From positions 3,162,001-3,226,000 of the forward strand of contig NZ_BKZW01000001.1 in NCBI RefSeq assembly GCF_008974265.1: a DNA stretch of 64,000 nt. The letters are read 5' to 3'. Below are positions 1-9,168 of the stretch, piece by piece. Both the position numbers and the translations under genes were made by a program. Under the pieces are notes generated by a model. The model searched no databases, had not been told where the DNA came from, and saw nothing but the letters and a program-made list of their open reading frames with translations. Numbering within the stretch: the first letter of the stretch is position 1; every line of letters starts with the position of its first letter. Source of the stretch: Dictyobacter vulcani. GTDB lineage: Bacteria; Chloroflexota; Ktedonobacteria; Ktedonobacterales; Ktedonobacteraceae.

Positions 1-1973
1 CCAAACGTTTCGAAGAAGCGGACGGGCAGGCCATGTAAAAGAACAGAGAGCCTGGGAGCATCAGCGGAACGGGCATTGCGAGCGAGGCGCTGGGACCAGG
101 AGAGCCGATAATGAGCACGCTGCTCGCGAGTCAGCAGCGTCTCGTCTGGCTTCAGAGGATGTGCTGGCTGTGAGGACTGAGGGCAAGCTTCCCAGGAAAA
201 GGTGGCTGTTTCTCGCCGTAGGAGCTGGGTCCAGTGACGGCGCACAGAGCGACGAGGCCAATCGCGCCAGAGCAAGGGAGCCGACGGAGACACGACGGGA
301 ACATGCGGCAAGGATGGCACCGCAGGAGCAGAGAGCGGATCAGGAGGCAGAGGCCAGAAGACGGCACTGACGCGGCGTGGTTTTTTGGTGGAAGGATGTT
401 CTTGACACTGCTCGCGCAAGGGGCAAGCCCGACAGAAGCCAATGCGGCCCGCATACAAGACACGCAGAGAGCCATCATGTTCGGGTCGACGCTCTTGCGC
501 GTACAGCGGATGATCAGCGGGACAGCGCAAGGTACCGTCGGGTTGCAGCGTAAACACTGAGCCAGGAAAACCGCCGGTAAACGAGCGTTTGGCCCACTGC
601 GCAGGACCATAGATTACCGGAGCGGCTGACCCACTGGGAACGGCTGGCTCACTGAGAGCGACTGGCAAAACTGCGTGAGCCGGAGCAAATTCGGTCGTGC
701 GCACTGTTGCGGGAGTCAGATGCAGGCCGAGTTCCATCCGCAGGTTCCAGAGCCACTGAACCAGGATCTGGAAGCATTCCTGTCCCCAGGCCGTGTGAGA
801 GACCCAACGGTCAGCGTCCTGTTCACCATCTTCATCCGCCAGCACGGTTTCAAAAGAACCGCGATGCAGATACACATCCAGGACATCTTTGGCGCTGAAG
901 GCAGGGCAAGGCAGCGTTGAAACAAAGAGCTCGTAGACAGTCTCCGCTCGCTGCTCCCCAACGGAGGGAGGGTCTGAGGTGGCTGGATGGGTCGCCACGA
1001 TCACGCGTACCAGAGGCCCCGTAGGGGAAAGCGGGACGGCTGGACAATCAAACAGGGTCCGGGTCATCTGGCTTTCGGGGTGCGTACAGGTGGCAGCGGG
1101 AGCGGCAGCCAACACGGCCTGCATTTCCGCCACATCCAGCAGGTGGTAATCCTTGTGGCGGGCCACCACTGCCAGGCCCGAGGTGAGGACATCGCAGAGA
1201 GGAGCAGCATTGCCATACAGGCCGTCGAGGCGGATGACGATCTGCTGGGCAGGTACACCAACCTGCTTTCCATAGTCGAGCAGAACCTGGATCGCTCGCA
1301 GCAGTTCGCCCCGGTAATCGCCGTTGCCCGACCCTCCAAAGGTTCCCAGAAACTGATGGGTATGAGCTTGGAGCACCACGGTCCTGGTGCGTACGACTTC
1401 CCCGCGCTTGCGGCCCTGATACCCTTTGGCGCACACCTGGTCAAAGCGACGGCGCGCAGCAGGCAGCGACTCGGCCTGGGGCAAGGCGCGTTGGCGAGCG
1501 ACCTTTCGGGTGCCATCCACATCCGCGACCAGCCAGCTCTGCCCACACCGATCGATGATCCCGCCGGGATCAGGAAACGACGTGCGGGCCTGCACGTCTT
1601 GCTGGAAGAGGGTACGCATGTTTTCGACGCTGGCCTGATCCAGCGCCGCCAAAAAGCGAGAGAGCGCGGAGCGCGAGGGCAAACGCTGGCGGCCAAAGAA
1701 GGCCATGAACTCGTCGGCAAACGGCACAAGGCGCTCGTAAAAGGCTTGCAAGGTCGGTTCACCGGAAAGCGCGTAGCCGACGAGGACCACGACAAAATCG
1801 ATGAGATCGTAGGTCCCCATCCGGGCGCGCGCGAAGCGGACTCGTTGGGTGATAGCCGTGAGAATACCCGTCTGGGTGAGGCTCTGAGCAAAAGCTGCCG
1901 CTTCTCCCATCCAATTGGGAGTGGAAGGTTGCGACTCTGGAGTCGTCTGGACGGTGGTGGTCGAATGCGTCAT
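1..1973 (-). CDS. DDE-type transposase, incomplete at left window edge
   Basis: One open frame reads leftwards from ATG at 1973 with no stop before base 1, so at least 657 residues are present and the C-terminus lies outside the window. DDE-like signatures are visible: DVDGTRK near residue 151, RLDGLYGN near residue 250, and a later WGQECFQIL that could supply the glutamate. Towards the C-terminus a CxxC...C cluster (FCRACPLREQC) resembles the cysteine cluster of IS1182-type transposases. The family assignment is tentative. An AAGGAGG lies 13 bases upstream of the ATG, a long but usable spacing. Plus-strand ORFs over this region are antisense shadows. It is probably a complete, recently active element, because the frame is uninterrupted. 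Confidence 0.75.
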   Translation of the reverse strand, partial: MTHSTTTVQTTPESQPSTPNWMGEAAAFAQSLTQTGILTAITQRVRFARARMGTYDLIDFVVVLVGYALSGEPTLQAFYERLVPFADEFMAFFGRQRLPSRSALSRFLAALDQASVENMRTLFQQDVQARTSFPDPGGIIDRCGQSWLVADVDGTRKVARQRALPQAESLPAARRRFDQVCAKGYQGRKRGEVVRTRTVVLQAHTHQFLGTFGGSGNGDYRGELLRAIQVLLDYGKQVGVPAQQIVIRLDGLYGNAAPLCDVLTSGLAVVARHKDYHLLDVAEMQAVLAAAPAATCTHPESQMTRTLFDCPAVPLSPTGPLVRVIVATHPATSDPPSVGEQRAETVYELFVSTLPCPAFSAKDVLDVYLHRGSFETVLADEDGEQDADRWVSHTAWGQECFQILVQWLWNLRMELGLHLTPATVRTTEFAPAHAVLPVALSEPAVPSGSAAPVIYGPAQWAKRSFTGGFPGSVFTLQPDGTLRCPADHPLYAQERRPEHDGSLRVLYAGRIGFCRACPLREQCQEHPSTKKPRRVSAVFWPLPPDPLSAPAVPSLPHVPVVSPSAPLLWRDWPRRSVRRHWTQLLRRETATFSWEACPQSSQPAHPLKPDETLLTREQRAHYRLSWSQRLARNARSADAPRLSVLLHGLPVRFFETF

Positions 1974-2040
1974 ACTAGAAAGGTGTCCTCCTTCTGAGAA
2001 AAATTTTGAGGTTTCTTCTCTTATAGGAGACACTTTTTTT
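1974..2040. mobile_element. probable outer end of the left-edge insertion sequence
   Basis: The stretch just upstream of the transposase start holds two imperfectly inverted copies of a GTGTC(C/T)CC-type motif (near 1979-1987 and 2025-2035), followed by a run of T. This is consistent with an IS terminal region. The other end lies outside the window, so the terminus cannot be confirmed. Confidence 0.3.
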
Positions 2041-2412
2041 TAGCGTTTCGCCAGTCTCTGCGGATCAGTTACAAATCTCGTTGCGCATCCCGTGGGCAGG
2101 AGATATTCAAGGTCCAAGATAAATGCACTTGTATAGCGTGGCGTGGTGTACGTGGAGAGAGCGCCACACGCGAGGCCGCACTGCTGGGTTGATCAAGCAA
2201 TATGCTCGAACATCCCGCAGTGCTGTGGCGCCTACACGAATTACGGTGAGCGTTGCCGGGTGGCTCGGCAACGTGTGAGCGAGCGAGCGGATCCTCCCCT
2301 ACCTGTGCGGAGCGGATCGCAACACACGAGTAGTGTAGGCGCCACAGACATGCGATGCTCTCTATACACCTCGCATCACGATCACGCCGCATGTCAGGCT
2401 TGCTTGTGGCGC
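2041..2412. other. non-coding structured region left of the RHS fragment
   Basis: No convincing gene is seen here. A perfect 14-base inverted repeat (TGTGGCGCCTACAC near 2223-2236 and its complement near 2335-2348) brackets about 100 bases, and a third partial copy occurs near 2405-2416. The segment near 2126-2146 resembles bases 3478-3498 inside the second repeat copy. It therefore looks like a longer version of the small element at 3453-3563, with an extra hairpin-bearing insert of roughly 250 bases. Confidence 0.4.
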
Positions 2413-2640
2413 CTACTCGGCGTACGATTCGCTCCTTCTGTATACAATGTCTTCCATCCAGGCGCTTCACAGAAACGTATTGAGCATGGCGGAAAATATC
2501 TGTAATTTGGTGCAAATATGAATTATAATGGTAAGATCAATTAAAAAGTGAAGCTAGCCTAAGACATTAAGACCATAAGACGTTAAGACATGTGTGCAAA
2601 TAATTAGAGTAGAACTCCTGTGACCGAGCAGCTAATTGGG
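2413..2640 (+). repeat. direct repeat, copy A (flanks RHS fragment)
   Basis: This segment of about 225 bases recurs at 3505-3737 with high similarity. Shared landmarks are the block around CTTCCATCCAGG, the A/T-rich AATTATAATGGTAA, and an identical stretch of about 50 bases that begins GAAGCTAGCCTAAGACATTA near 2551. Both copies end near a GTGACCGAG(C/T)AGCTAA motif. The two copies bracket the RHS fragment. Confidence 0.75.
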
Positions 2641-2660
2641 AGCTCAAAAGAACGTAAGGC

Positions 2661-3626
2661 ATGATACAGACGCGGCTGATAGATTCGCAGAGTCCATCAC
2701 AACACTGGGCACTTGGGTATGATGCCAACGGCAACATGACCAGCAAGCAGTATACTGGAGCATCGAGCTTCAGTGCCACGTATAGTAATTATAATGCCGC
2801 CAATGAACCAACGGGCTCCACGAGCACCGGCAACGCGGGCGGTCAACCGACGGCTGGTAACGAGACCTATAGTTATGACCCCAATGGTAATTTGACCGGG
2901 ATCACCTACGGGACCTCTGGTCGTGGAGCCCTCTCCTATGCCCAGAGCCATAGCTATAACAGTGCCAACCAGGACATCAGTGGCAACGGCATTGCCACGG
3001 GCACGACCAAGAGTTACACGCAGACCTATAGTGGCAGCGACCAGTCGCAACGCGTCAGCAACAACGGGACCAGCACCGTCTACACCGGCTTGGGCCTGAG
3101 TAGCGAGAAGAGCACAGGCGGCACCACCGAGTATGTGCGCTGTAGTTGTGGCCTGCTCAACAGCGAGCGCACGCCGGACGGCAATGCGTACTACTCCTTC
3201 TTCGATGCCCTGGGCTCGATCGTCGCCATGACCGATAGCACCGGCGCCGTGGTCAATAGCTATGACTACGATCCCTTTGGCGGTGTCTCGGGCCAACGCG
3301 TCGCGCTCAGCAATCCCTGGCACTATGCCAGTGGCTACTATGACACCACCACCGGTCTGCTCAAATTTGGGATCCGGTATTATGATGTCAACTTTGGCCG
3401 CTGGACGCAGCGCATGCCCGTCGGCGGCACCCTGCAGGAGACGCTCAAGGCCCAATACGTTTCGGTGAAGGGGATAAACGCACCCGTATGGCGTGGTGCT
3501 CGCTCGACGTATGATTCGTTCCTCCTGTATACTTCCATCCAGGAGCTTCACCGAAACGAGTTGAGTATGGCGGAAAAACATCTGGAATTTGATGTAAATA
3601 TAAATTATAATGGTAAAAGTGAGTAA
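2661..3626 (+). CDS. RHS-repeat protein, orphan C-terminal core fragment with chimeric tail
   Basis: The 321-residue frame carries RHS/YD repeats ([36 protein letters not shown]) and the hallmark end of the RHS core ([19 protein letters not shown]). Intact RHS proteins are thousands of residues long and have secretion and toxin modules; here only the last part of the shell is left, beginning at an arbitrary ATG. After [10 protein letters not shown] the protein leaves the RHS family, and the final 56 or so residues are encoded by the repeat element at 3453-3737, not by a toxin or immunity module. No signal peptide is present. It is probably a non-functional remnant. The fragment is wedged between two direct repeats, which suggests deletion or rearrangement of a larger rhs locus. 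Confidence 0.7.
   Translation: MIQTRLIDSQSPSQHWALGYDANGNMTSKQYTGASSFSATYSNYNAANEPTGSTSTGNAGGQPTAGNETYSYDPNGNLTGITYGTSGRGALSYAQSHSYNSANQDISGNGIATGTTKSYTQTYSGSDQSQRVSNNGTSTVYTGLGLSSEKSTGGTTEYVRCSCGLLNSERTPDGNAYYSFFDALGSIVAMTDSTGAVVNSYDYDPFGGVSGQRVALSNPWHYASGYYDTTTGLLKFGIRYYDVNFGRWTQRMPVGGTLQETLKAQYVSVKGINAPVWRGARSTYDSFLLYTSIQELHRNELSMAEKHLEFDVNINYNGKSE
3453..3563. repeat. 111-base inverted-repeat-ended element fused to the RHS core
   Basis: The ends are an 18-base inverted repeat with 16 matches: CAATACGTTTCGGTGAAG at 3453-3470 against CTTCACCGAAACGAGTTG at 3546-3563. The RHS homology stops where the element starts, so it forms the new C-terminus of the RHS reading frame. A related but longer version occupies the region left of 2487, where its right end reads CTTCACAGAAACGTATTG. 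It behaves like a MITE or a small dispersed palindromic element; no coding function is apparent. Confidence 0.55.
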
Positions 3627-3737
3627 AAAGAGAAGCTAGCCTAAGACATTAAGACCATAAGACGTTAAGACATGTGTGCAATGGAGTTGGGTGAACCCCT
3701 GTGACCGAGTAGCTAACTGAGATCTCATTGGTACGTT
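3505..3737 (+). repeat. direct repeat, copy B (flanks RHS fragment)
   Basis: This is the second copy of the segment at 2413-2640, in the same orientation, and includes the identical run of about 50 bases. A third, short echo of its last 28 bases (GTGAATCCCTATGACCAGGC) occurs near 3783. From 3738 to 3887 nothing else is recognisable. Confidence 0.75.
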
Positions 3738-3887
3738 TTTTCGTCTGCCTTGTCTCAATACCGATGGCCATCTCTCTGTGGAGTGAATCCCTATGACCAG
3801 GCTGCTAACCAATAACTGCTTATCTTCTTTATGAAAGCAGATTATTGTTTTTGTTGGTCCTTATAAGGTAAATATAGGAGGTGAGGA

Positions 3888-4055
3888 ATGGTAAAAAGAG
3901 CGGTGTTGTGGAGGATGGCGGATGGAGGTGGTCGTGAGGCGAGGCGCGGAGGCAGGTGCTGGTGGAGGGTGAACTGGCTTCGCTCGCGGAGGGGGATTTC
4001 GCAGCGACAAGCACTGCCGTTACGGATGATTGCGCTATTTTATTGTTTTTGTTAG
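3888..4055 (+). CDS. small Arg/Trp-rich ORF of 55 residues, uncertain
   Basis: ATG at 3888 follows a near-perfect Shine-Dalgarno sequence (AGGAGGTGAGGA) at short spacing, and the frame closes with TAG at 4053-4055. The predicted peptide is very basic (many Arg) and Trp/Cys-containing, with a hydrophobic end (MIALFYCFC). No family is recognised. The ribosome-binding site is much better than expected by chance, but base composition (G-rich, low complexity) argues for caution. The next gene starts 19 bases downstream, so the ORF could act as a leader for translation of the glycosyltransferase. Confidence 0.35.
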   Translation: MVKRAVLWRMADGGGREARRGGRCWWRVNWLRSRRGISQRQALPLRMIALFYCFC

Positions 4056-4074
4056 TGATGGGTAGTGTTGTGCT

Positions 4075-5355
4075 ATGCGTTTGAGGATTCAGAAAATACC
4101 GCTGCTTATTTTTGTGCTGGCTTTGCTGGTGCGGGCTGCGTATAATTTGACGGCGGCGGCCCGTTATCTGCCGCTGGCTGATTCTTTGCAGTATCGAGAT
4201 ATTGGTTTGCATCTGGTACAGGCGCACTGTTTCTGTTTACATGGGAACATTCCTACCGTGGGTCGGGCACCGCTCTGGCCTGTATTAATTGGCTTGTTGT
4301 CGCTGCCATCTAATCCCCATGCGTTGTCTGTACGTTTGTTTCTCTGTGCCTTAGATGCGGGAACCTGTGTCCTGATCTATCTGTTTGCGCGGCGCTTATT
4401 GAATGCACACTGGGCATTGATCGCTGGCATCAGTGCCAGTCTGTATCCGAATCTCTTTATTTATACGGGCTGGTTATATTCTGAGACGCTCTATACGTTT
4501 CTTTTAACGGCTTTTATTTATGTACTCTATTGTTTCCAGCGTGAGCGCCGCCTGCGGCAGGCGGTTGTTAGTGGTTTGCTGGTTGGATTACTGGCTTTGA
4601 CGAGGCCAAATGGTTTGCTGTTGATTGGTTTGTGTGTCGTCTGGCTGCTTGTGCTGGCCTGGCAGCGGCATTTTAACTGGAAGTATGCACTGCGTATGCT
4701 GGTGCTGGTACCGGCGCTGGCACTGCTTTTGATTGTGCCATGGACGCTACGCAATTATCTGGTAACTCAGCGCTTCTTACCAGTGGCTACTGGTGATGGT
4801 ACCGTGTTGCTCGGTGCATATAATGATCCGGTCGCCCAACGTTCCTGGGATCAGATGACCTGGTTTAATCCGCTAAAGTCGGTCCCTGAGGTGGCTAAGT
4901 CTTTTCCCTTATACACCTGTGATGCCAGATGCGAAATGGGACGTGAAGATGTGTATAAAGGTCATGCGCTCCAGTGGATGCAGACACATCTGGAGCGCAT
5001 GCCGGGCCTGCTTACGGCCCATCTGGCAGATATGTGGCTGCCAGTTGCCCATGAATCTGATCTACCCACGGACCGTTTTGCTGATCAGCTTTCTACCCGT
5101 GTGGTTCTGGTATGGATGGCAATTGTACCGCTCCCGACTTACCTGCTGGCTCTACTGGGACTCTGGTATACGCGACGGCGCTGGCGCGATTTTCTCTTTA
5201 TTTATGGGGTCTTGTTACTCACCATTGCACAAAATATTGCCTTCTATGGTATTCCCCGTTTTCGGGCACCCATAGAACCGTTACTGATCTTGCTGGCTAC
5301 GTGCGCACTTCCATCATTATCAAAATATGTGACGCCGCGCCATCAGATCAAGTAA
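4075..5355 (+). CDS. GT-C fold membrane glycosyltransferase (ArnT/PMT, GT39/GT83-like)
   Basis: This is a 426-residue polytopic protein with 8-10 hydrophobic segments. It begins with a short basic N-terminus and one TM helix, followed by the extracytoplasmic ADSLQYRDIG loop (residues 35-44). The Asp residues of that first loop correspond to the catalytic position of GT-C enzymes of the ArnT/PMT group. A LYPNLFIYTGWLYSETLY block (about residues 122-140) is also typical. Such enzymes transfer sugars from polyprenyl-phosphate donors on the outer face of the membrane. The acceptor cannot be deduced. The gene converges on the minus-strand LamG-like gene with only 7 bases between stop codons and has no obvious operon partner other than the small ORF upstream. 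Confidence 0.7.
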   Translation: MRLRIQKIPLLIFVLALLVRAAYNLTAAARYLPLADSLQYRDIGLHLVQAHCFCLHGNIPTVGRAPLWPVLIGLLSLPSNPHALSVRLFLCALDAGTCVLIYLFARRLLNAHWALIAGISASLYPNLFIYTGWLYSETLYTFLLTAFIYVLYCFQRERRLRQAVVSGLLVGLLALTRPNGLLLIGLCVVWLLVLAWQRHFNWKYALRMLVLVPALALLLIVPWTLRNYLVTQRFLPVATGDGTVLLGAYNDPVAQRSWDQMTWFNPLKSVPEVAKSFPLYTCDARCEMGREDVYKGHALQWMQTHLERMPGLLTAHLADMWLPVAHESDLPTDRFADQLSTRVVLVWMAIVPLPTYLLALLGLWYTRRRWRDFLFIYGVLLLTIAQNIAFYGIPRFRAPIEPLLILLATCALPSLSKYVTPRHQIK

Positions 5356-5362
5356 ATTCTGT

Positions 5363-6409
5363 TTAGTTTTTTGCCTCGTATCGCCAGACCTGTACATTGG
5401 TGAAGGTGGCATCGATTGGCGTTCCATTGTTAATGACTGCCACCCCGATTTTGCCGCCTGTCAGCGTATCATCGGAGACCATGCCCAGATAGTGTCCGTT
5501 GGCGAGGATCATCAGGCTATTTTTATGGGCCAGGATCATTAACTGGTTGGTTTGCTGGAGCCCTGGAGTGATGGCATCGCTAAAGCCTTGCAGCAAGACT
5601 TTTGCTTGATCGGTGCCGTTGTAGAGATCAAGGGCATATGAGCCATCGCTACCGACATGGAAAAAATAGTATGAGTCACCTGCGCTATTCGCGCGTAAGA
5701 GGAGTCCAGCCTGCCCGGGATTTCCTGCGATAATACTGACATCGGCCTGGTAGGCGCTATCCTCTACATTTGTTCCCTGTGCCAGACATGGCTGTAAATA
5801 CATCTGTTGAGCTTCTCTGACATGGTATGCACTATCAGTAAAGCTGCAACCAGTATTCGCAGCCGGTCCACCCGTGTCCCATTTACTGGTTCCACTATTA
5901 TCCAGCATAGGATCATCAATCAGTGCTTTGCCTGTGGCGATAGTCTGATAGGAATTTTCATTAGCTGTCGCGGTGGCTGTGGCGTCATTCACTGTCTGGG
6001 TGGCAATTGCCGCCTGGTTACCCTCAGCGGTGGCGGTGGCTTCGATCTCAGACTGGGCCGTCTGGAAGTAGCGCGCCGTTCCCTGAACCTGTGCCTGGGC
6101 CGTGTTTTGAACGCTACGTGTCTGTTGTACCTCAATGGTGGCGACGTGGCGCAAGGAACCTCGATAGTTGGTTGAGGTCTTGAAGAGTATCAGAGCAAGA
6201 CAACTGAGCAACAGGAGAGAAGTGAGGATGATGGCCAGCGTTGAACCTGCCTGCTTAAATTTTGAGCGTCGTTTTCTCGGACGAGGTGGTGGCGGCCAGA
6301 CTGGTCTGGCTGCCGTTGTTGGGATTACTTCAGGTATAGGATCATTTGTTGTTTGATCAAAAGGTGTTGGTGTATCTGCTTGCTCGTGTCGCAACTCTGT
6401 ATCAAACAT
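5363..6409 (-). CDS. membrane-anchored LamG/DUF1080-like beta-sandwich protein, paralogue 1
   Basis: This 348-residue protein has a Pro-rich cytoplasmic head (PVWPPPPRPRKRR), one TM helix at about residues 54-76, an Ala/Thr/Gln-rich stalk (TATAEGNQAAIATQT) and a C-terminal domain of about 180 residues. The domain has the rhythm of a concanavalin-like fold: GCSFTDSAYHV, QADVSIIAG, GLLLRAN, YYFFHVGSDGSYAL, LMILANGHYLG, GGKIGVAV, ATFTNVQVW. Related domains bind carbohydrate or other polymers; no catalytic residues can be assigned. Three more copies follow on the same strand up to 11.6 kb. Unlike paralogues 2 and 3 it lacks an N-terminal zinc ribbon. The start is preceded by a three-codon leader that overlaps it (see the feature at 6407-6420). 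Confidence 0.6.
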   Translation of the reverse strand: MFDTELRHEQADTPTPFDQTTNDPIPEVIPTTAARPVWPPPPRPRKRRSKFKQAGSTLAIILTSLLLLSCLALILFKTSTNYRGSLRHVATIEVQQTRSVQNTAQAQVQGTARYFQTAQSEIEATATAEGNQAAIATQTVNDATATATANENSYQTIATGKALIDDPMLDNSGTSKWDTGGPAANTGCSFTDSAYHVREAQQMYLQPCLAQGTNVEDSAYQADVSIIAGNPGQAGLLLRANSAGDSYYFFHVGSDGSYALDLYNGTDQAKVLLQGFSDAITPGLQQTNQLMILAHKNSLMILANGHYLGMVSDDTLTGGKIGVAVINNGTPIDATFTNVQVWRYEAKN

Positions 6410-6429
6410 TATAGGTACATAGCTCCTCT
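6407..6429 (-). promoter_or_regulatory. Shine-Dalgarno with 3-codon leader ORF overlapping the start of paralogue 1
   Basis: On the minus strand, AGAGGAGCT is followed at once by ATG-TAC-CTA-TAA. The TAA shares a base with the ATG of the main gene (TAATG). The strong ribosome-binding site is thus placed for the mini-ORF, and the main gene would be reached by re-initiation or by long-spacing initiation. Confidence 0.4.
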
Positions 6430-6534
6430 GAAGATGTTCGGCTTTTTACATATAATACCATGAATGTACTGCTTTGGGGCTAAGATAGACGAATGGTTTA
6501 GTCGGGAAATGGATAGATACATTGGACGTTTACT

Positions 6535-7865
6535 TTAAACCCCCCAGACTTTTGCGTTACTGAAGGTGGCATCTGGTGTATTCTGTTGCGAGTCGCCAGC
6601 GAATAAACCGATTTTTCCCACATTGATAGTGCTATCATTTATTTTTGTCTGATAACGTCCATTGATGTAGAGATAAAAAGTATGTTGATGAGCAATGATC
6701 GTTAATTGATTGGTACCCTGTTTGATGGCTGAACTGAGGCCTCCAGTGATGATCTGGGGCTGTGAACCTGTTTGTGGTTGTACACTGGCCAGGAGGTAGC
6801 GTCCACTGGTGCTGAGACCAAACATATACAGTTTATTTCCGGCTGTGTTCGCGCGCATAAGCAGGCCGCCAGTATCGCCTTGATGCAATGTCATCCGGGC
6901 CTGAAAAGCAAAATTATCAAACGTCAAAGCCTGTTCCAGACAGAGTATTGCTTTACCTCCCTGGATACTCGAAAGATGCAACTGTTGATTCTCAAACATA
7001 CAGCTTCCATCAGTATTGGTTGCCTCCCAGTCATATGGACTTTGCGTTTTGAGCGGATCATCCAGCAATGTTTTACGTTTCATTGCCTGCTGGTAAAGTT
7101 CGTGAGGATCAGTGCTGGTCAGGGGTGGCAATGTGGGCACTGCTGTTGGATATATTTTTGTTGTCTGACCGTTCTGACCGGCAGGTTGGGCCAGGTTTTG
7201 CAGCAGGAGATATCCGCCACCGATAAGCACTAATAGCATGCAGATGGAGAGGCCAGCAAAAATGATCAAAGGTATGGGTTTCAGACCTGTGCCGGGGCGT
7301 TGTTCAACAAATTTTGCTCGTCGGTTACCACCAGCAGGAGCAAGTTGAGCCGGCGGTAACGGTGGAAAGACAGGCTTTTGTATTGGTGGAGGCGTCTCAT
7401 AGGTTGAGTGCTGTGAAGCAGTCTGTGCCACTGAATGTATATGATCCCATGGCTTGACTGGTGCTTGCAACGGTTGTGAGGGTAATAGCACCTCTTGCCC
7501 GCTGAGTGAGATAGATGGATTTTTAATGGGTTCGGATATGGGGGTTTGCAGTGGTTCCGATACGACTTGATCTGTGGGTCGTGGTGAACTGGCAGCTGCT
7601 AAAGGCTCAGATTGAGGAGCTGTTTTTTCTGTAGAGAGTGAGATACCAGGACGACGAAAAAGTGTCCTGGCCGGGGACGTAATGCTCCACTGTGGGAGCG
7701 CACTGACTGTGTAGCAGAGAATGTAGTATGTGGCGCGTTATCTTGCATCGATGCGGCTTCTTTCGATCCCGTAGAACCTCCAGCAGGTTCTATGAGCACC
7801 TGACCACAGCGAGGACATTGATAGACTTTATTGGGAATGAATAATCCACAGACCTGACAGTTCAT
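6535..7865 (-). pseudogene. zinc-ribbon/LamG-like membrane protein, paralogue 2, frameshifted
   Basis: Two frames together make one paralogue of the family. The first begins at ATG 7865 (after GAGAAAAAG) and encodes a zinc ribbon, CQVCG...CPRCG. The second continues from about 7660 with a Pro-rich linker, a TM helix (IPLIIFAGLSICMLLVLIGG) and the beta-sandwich (GSCMFENQQLHL ... DATFSNAKVWGV). The frames join cleanly if the A5 run at 7657-7661 (T5 on the coding strand) had one more base: GHFF would then read straight into RRPGISLSTEK. As sequenced, translation from 7865 stops at 7599 after 88 residues, and the downstream part has only a GTG at 7491. It is either a recent pseudogene or a homopolymer sequencing error. 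Confidence 0.65.
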
Positions 7866-8022
7866 CTTTTTCTCTTCTAATATGTGGTAGCACATGCAGA
7901 TAGGCGTATGCTATATAATCTATTATTCGTTAAAAAATGATAGCAAGTCAAATAATAGCTTTGAGTATAGTACTATCCTATGTTGCCTGGAAAATGATAT
8001 TTCTCCTGATGCCTGCTTGTCT

Positions 8023-9108
8023 TTATAATTTCCAGAGACGTAGATTATTAAATGCTACATCAGTGCCCTTCTGACGGTCAACGGCCAGGACTCCAATTGA
8101 GCCTGCGCGATATGTATTATCGCTGGCACTACCTACATAATGCTTATTGATATACAGATAGATAATATTCGCGCGTGCAATGATCGTGACGATATTTGTT
8201 TTTCCGTTGCCATTTTTAATCAACGTATTTTTGTCATAGACTAGTGGAGTGGTGTGACCATCATCTCTGGTCAGGATAAGGCCATAGGTGCCGTCGCATC
8301 TCAGGCGGAAACTATAAAAGTTTTTGTCATTCGCATTGGAGCGAAAAATAACTCCACCCTCTTCACCCTTGAGAATGGTCATCTGAATTTCTAAGGCAAA
8401 GTTTTGTACATGGAGGTCATGGGCGATGCAGGGGGCATAGTAACTATCCTGAAAAACGCTACTATGCAAGGCGTTATCGGTAAATGTACAGCCACCACCA
8501 TCTTTAGTGGGATAGATATCCCAGTTGTCACCGGTATCAAAGAAGAGCGGACTGCTGAAGGTAGGTTTGCCCCTGGTACTCTGGACATACAGTTTTTGCT
8601 GGCTGCTATCGCTTGCCCTGGCGTAGGTGGTTGCCTGTGCATGCGCTATGGCGGTTGCTTTGCTGGCTGTTTTCTTACCTGCGATTGCTGTACTGTTATT
8701 GTGCACAGCTGCTGTAGCCGTAGCATGATGGTTGGTGATTTGCCGGACCAGCGCGGTTGCGGTAGCCTGTGTATGCATCCGGGCTGGATGAATAACACCA
8801 GCATAATACATCAGGCTGGCTCCACTGATAGCCAGGAGCAATGTCAGCATAATAATCGCAGCAATCAGCAAGGTTGAGATCCTTTTAGAGCGTGGCACAG
8901 GAAGAGGGGCTGTCGTAACAGATTTATAACCAGAAATAGTTTTTCCTGGCCTGGTAGCATCGTTGTATCCGGCGTAGTACTGTACCGGGCTGGTATAGAA
9001 AGAGGCATACACCATTTCATCAGAGGTGATGGGAACAGCAGACCCACAATAGGGGCAGCGTGTCATCCCTGGCGATAATGGACGCTCACAATTCGGACAT
9101 GTTTTCAT
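8023..9108 (-). CDS. zinc-ribbon, membrane-anchored LamG/DUF1080-like protein, paralogue 3
   Basis: This 361-residue protein starts at ATG 9108, chosen because GAGAGGAGAGGG sits just upstream; an in-frame ATG at 9126 is less well placed. It has an N-terminal zinc ribbon (CPNCERPL...CPYCG), a linker, a TM helix (LLIAAIIMLTLLLAISGASL), an Ala/Thr-rich stalk (ATATALVRQITNHHATATAAV) and a C-terminal beta-sandwich of about 170 residues (GGCTFTDNALHS, GGVIFRSNANDKNFYSFRL, IYLYINKHYVG, AGSIGVLAVD, VAFNNLRLW). The architecture places the ribbon in the cytoplasm and the sandwich outside. It is the clearest full-length member of the local family. Function unknown; ligand binding or sensing at the cell surface is an inference. 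Confidence 0.65.
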   Translation of the reverse strand: MKTCPNCERPLSPGMTRCPYCGSAVPITSDEMVYASFYTSPVQYYAGYNDATRPGKTISGYKSVTTAPLPVPRSKRISTLLIAAIIMLTLLLAISGASLMYYAGVIHPARMHTQATATALVRQITNHHATATAAVHNNSTAIAGKKTASKATAIAHAQATTYARASDSSQQKLYVQSTRGKPTFSSPLFFDTGDNWDIYPTKDGGGCTFTDNALHSSVFQDSYYAPCIAHDLHVQNFALEIQMTILKGEEGGVIFRSNANDKNFYSFRLRCDGTYGLILTRDDGHTTPLVYDKNTLIKNGNGKTNIVTIIARANIIYLYINKHYVGSASDNTYRAGSIGVLAVDRQKGTDVAFNNLRLWKL

Positions 9109-9168
9109 AACCCTCTCCTCTCCCATCTCTTAAGAATCACAAATATCCATCACCACTCTTTAGTGCGC

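Noticed and set aside
987..1997. 336-codon plus-strand ORF
   Set aside because: It is antisense to the transposase frame on the minus strand, which has DDE-like motifs and a cysteine cluster; the plus-strand protein has no family features.
2697..3581. 294-codon minus-strand ORF
   Set aside because: Antisense to the RHS core fragment; its Ile/Gly/Ala-rich composition is the shadow of the RHS repeats.
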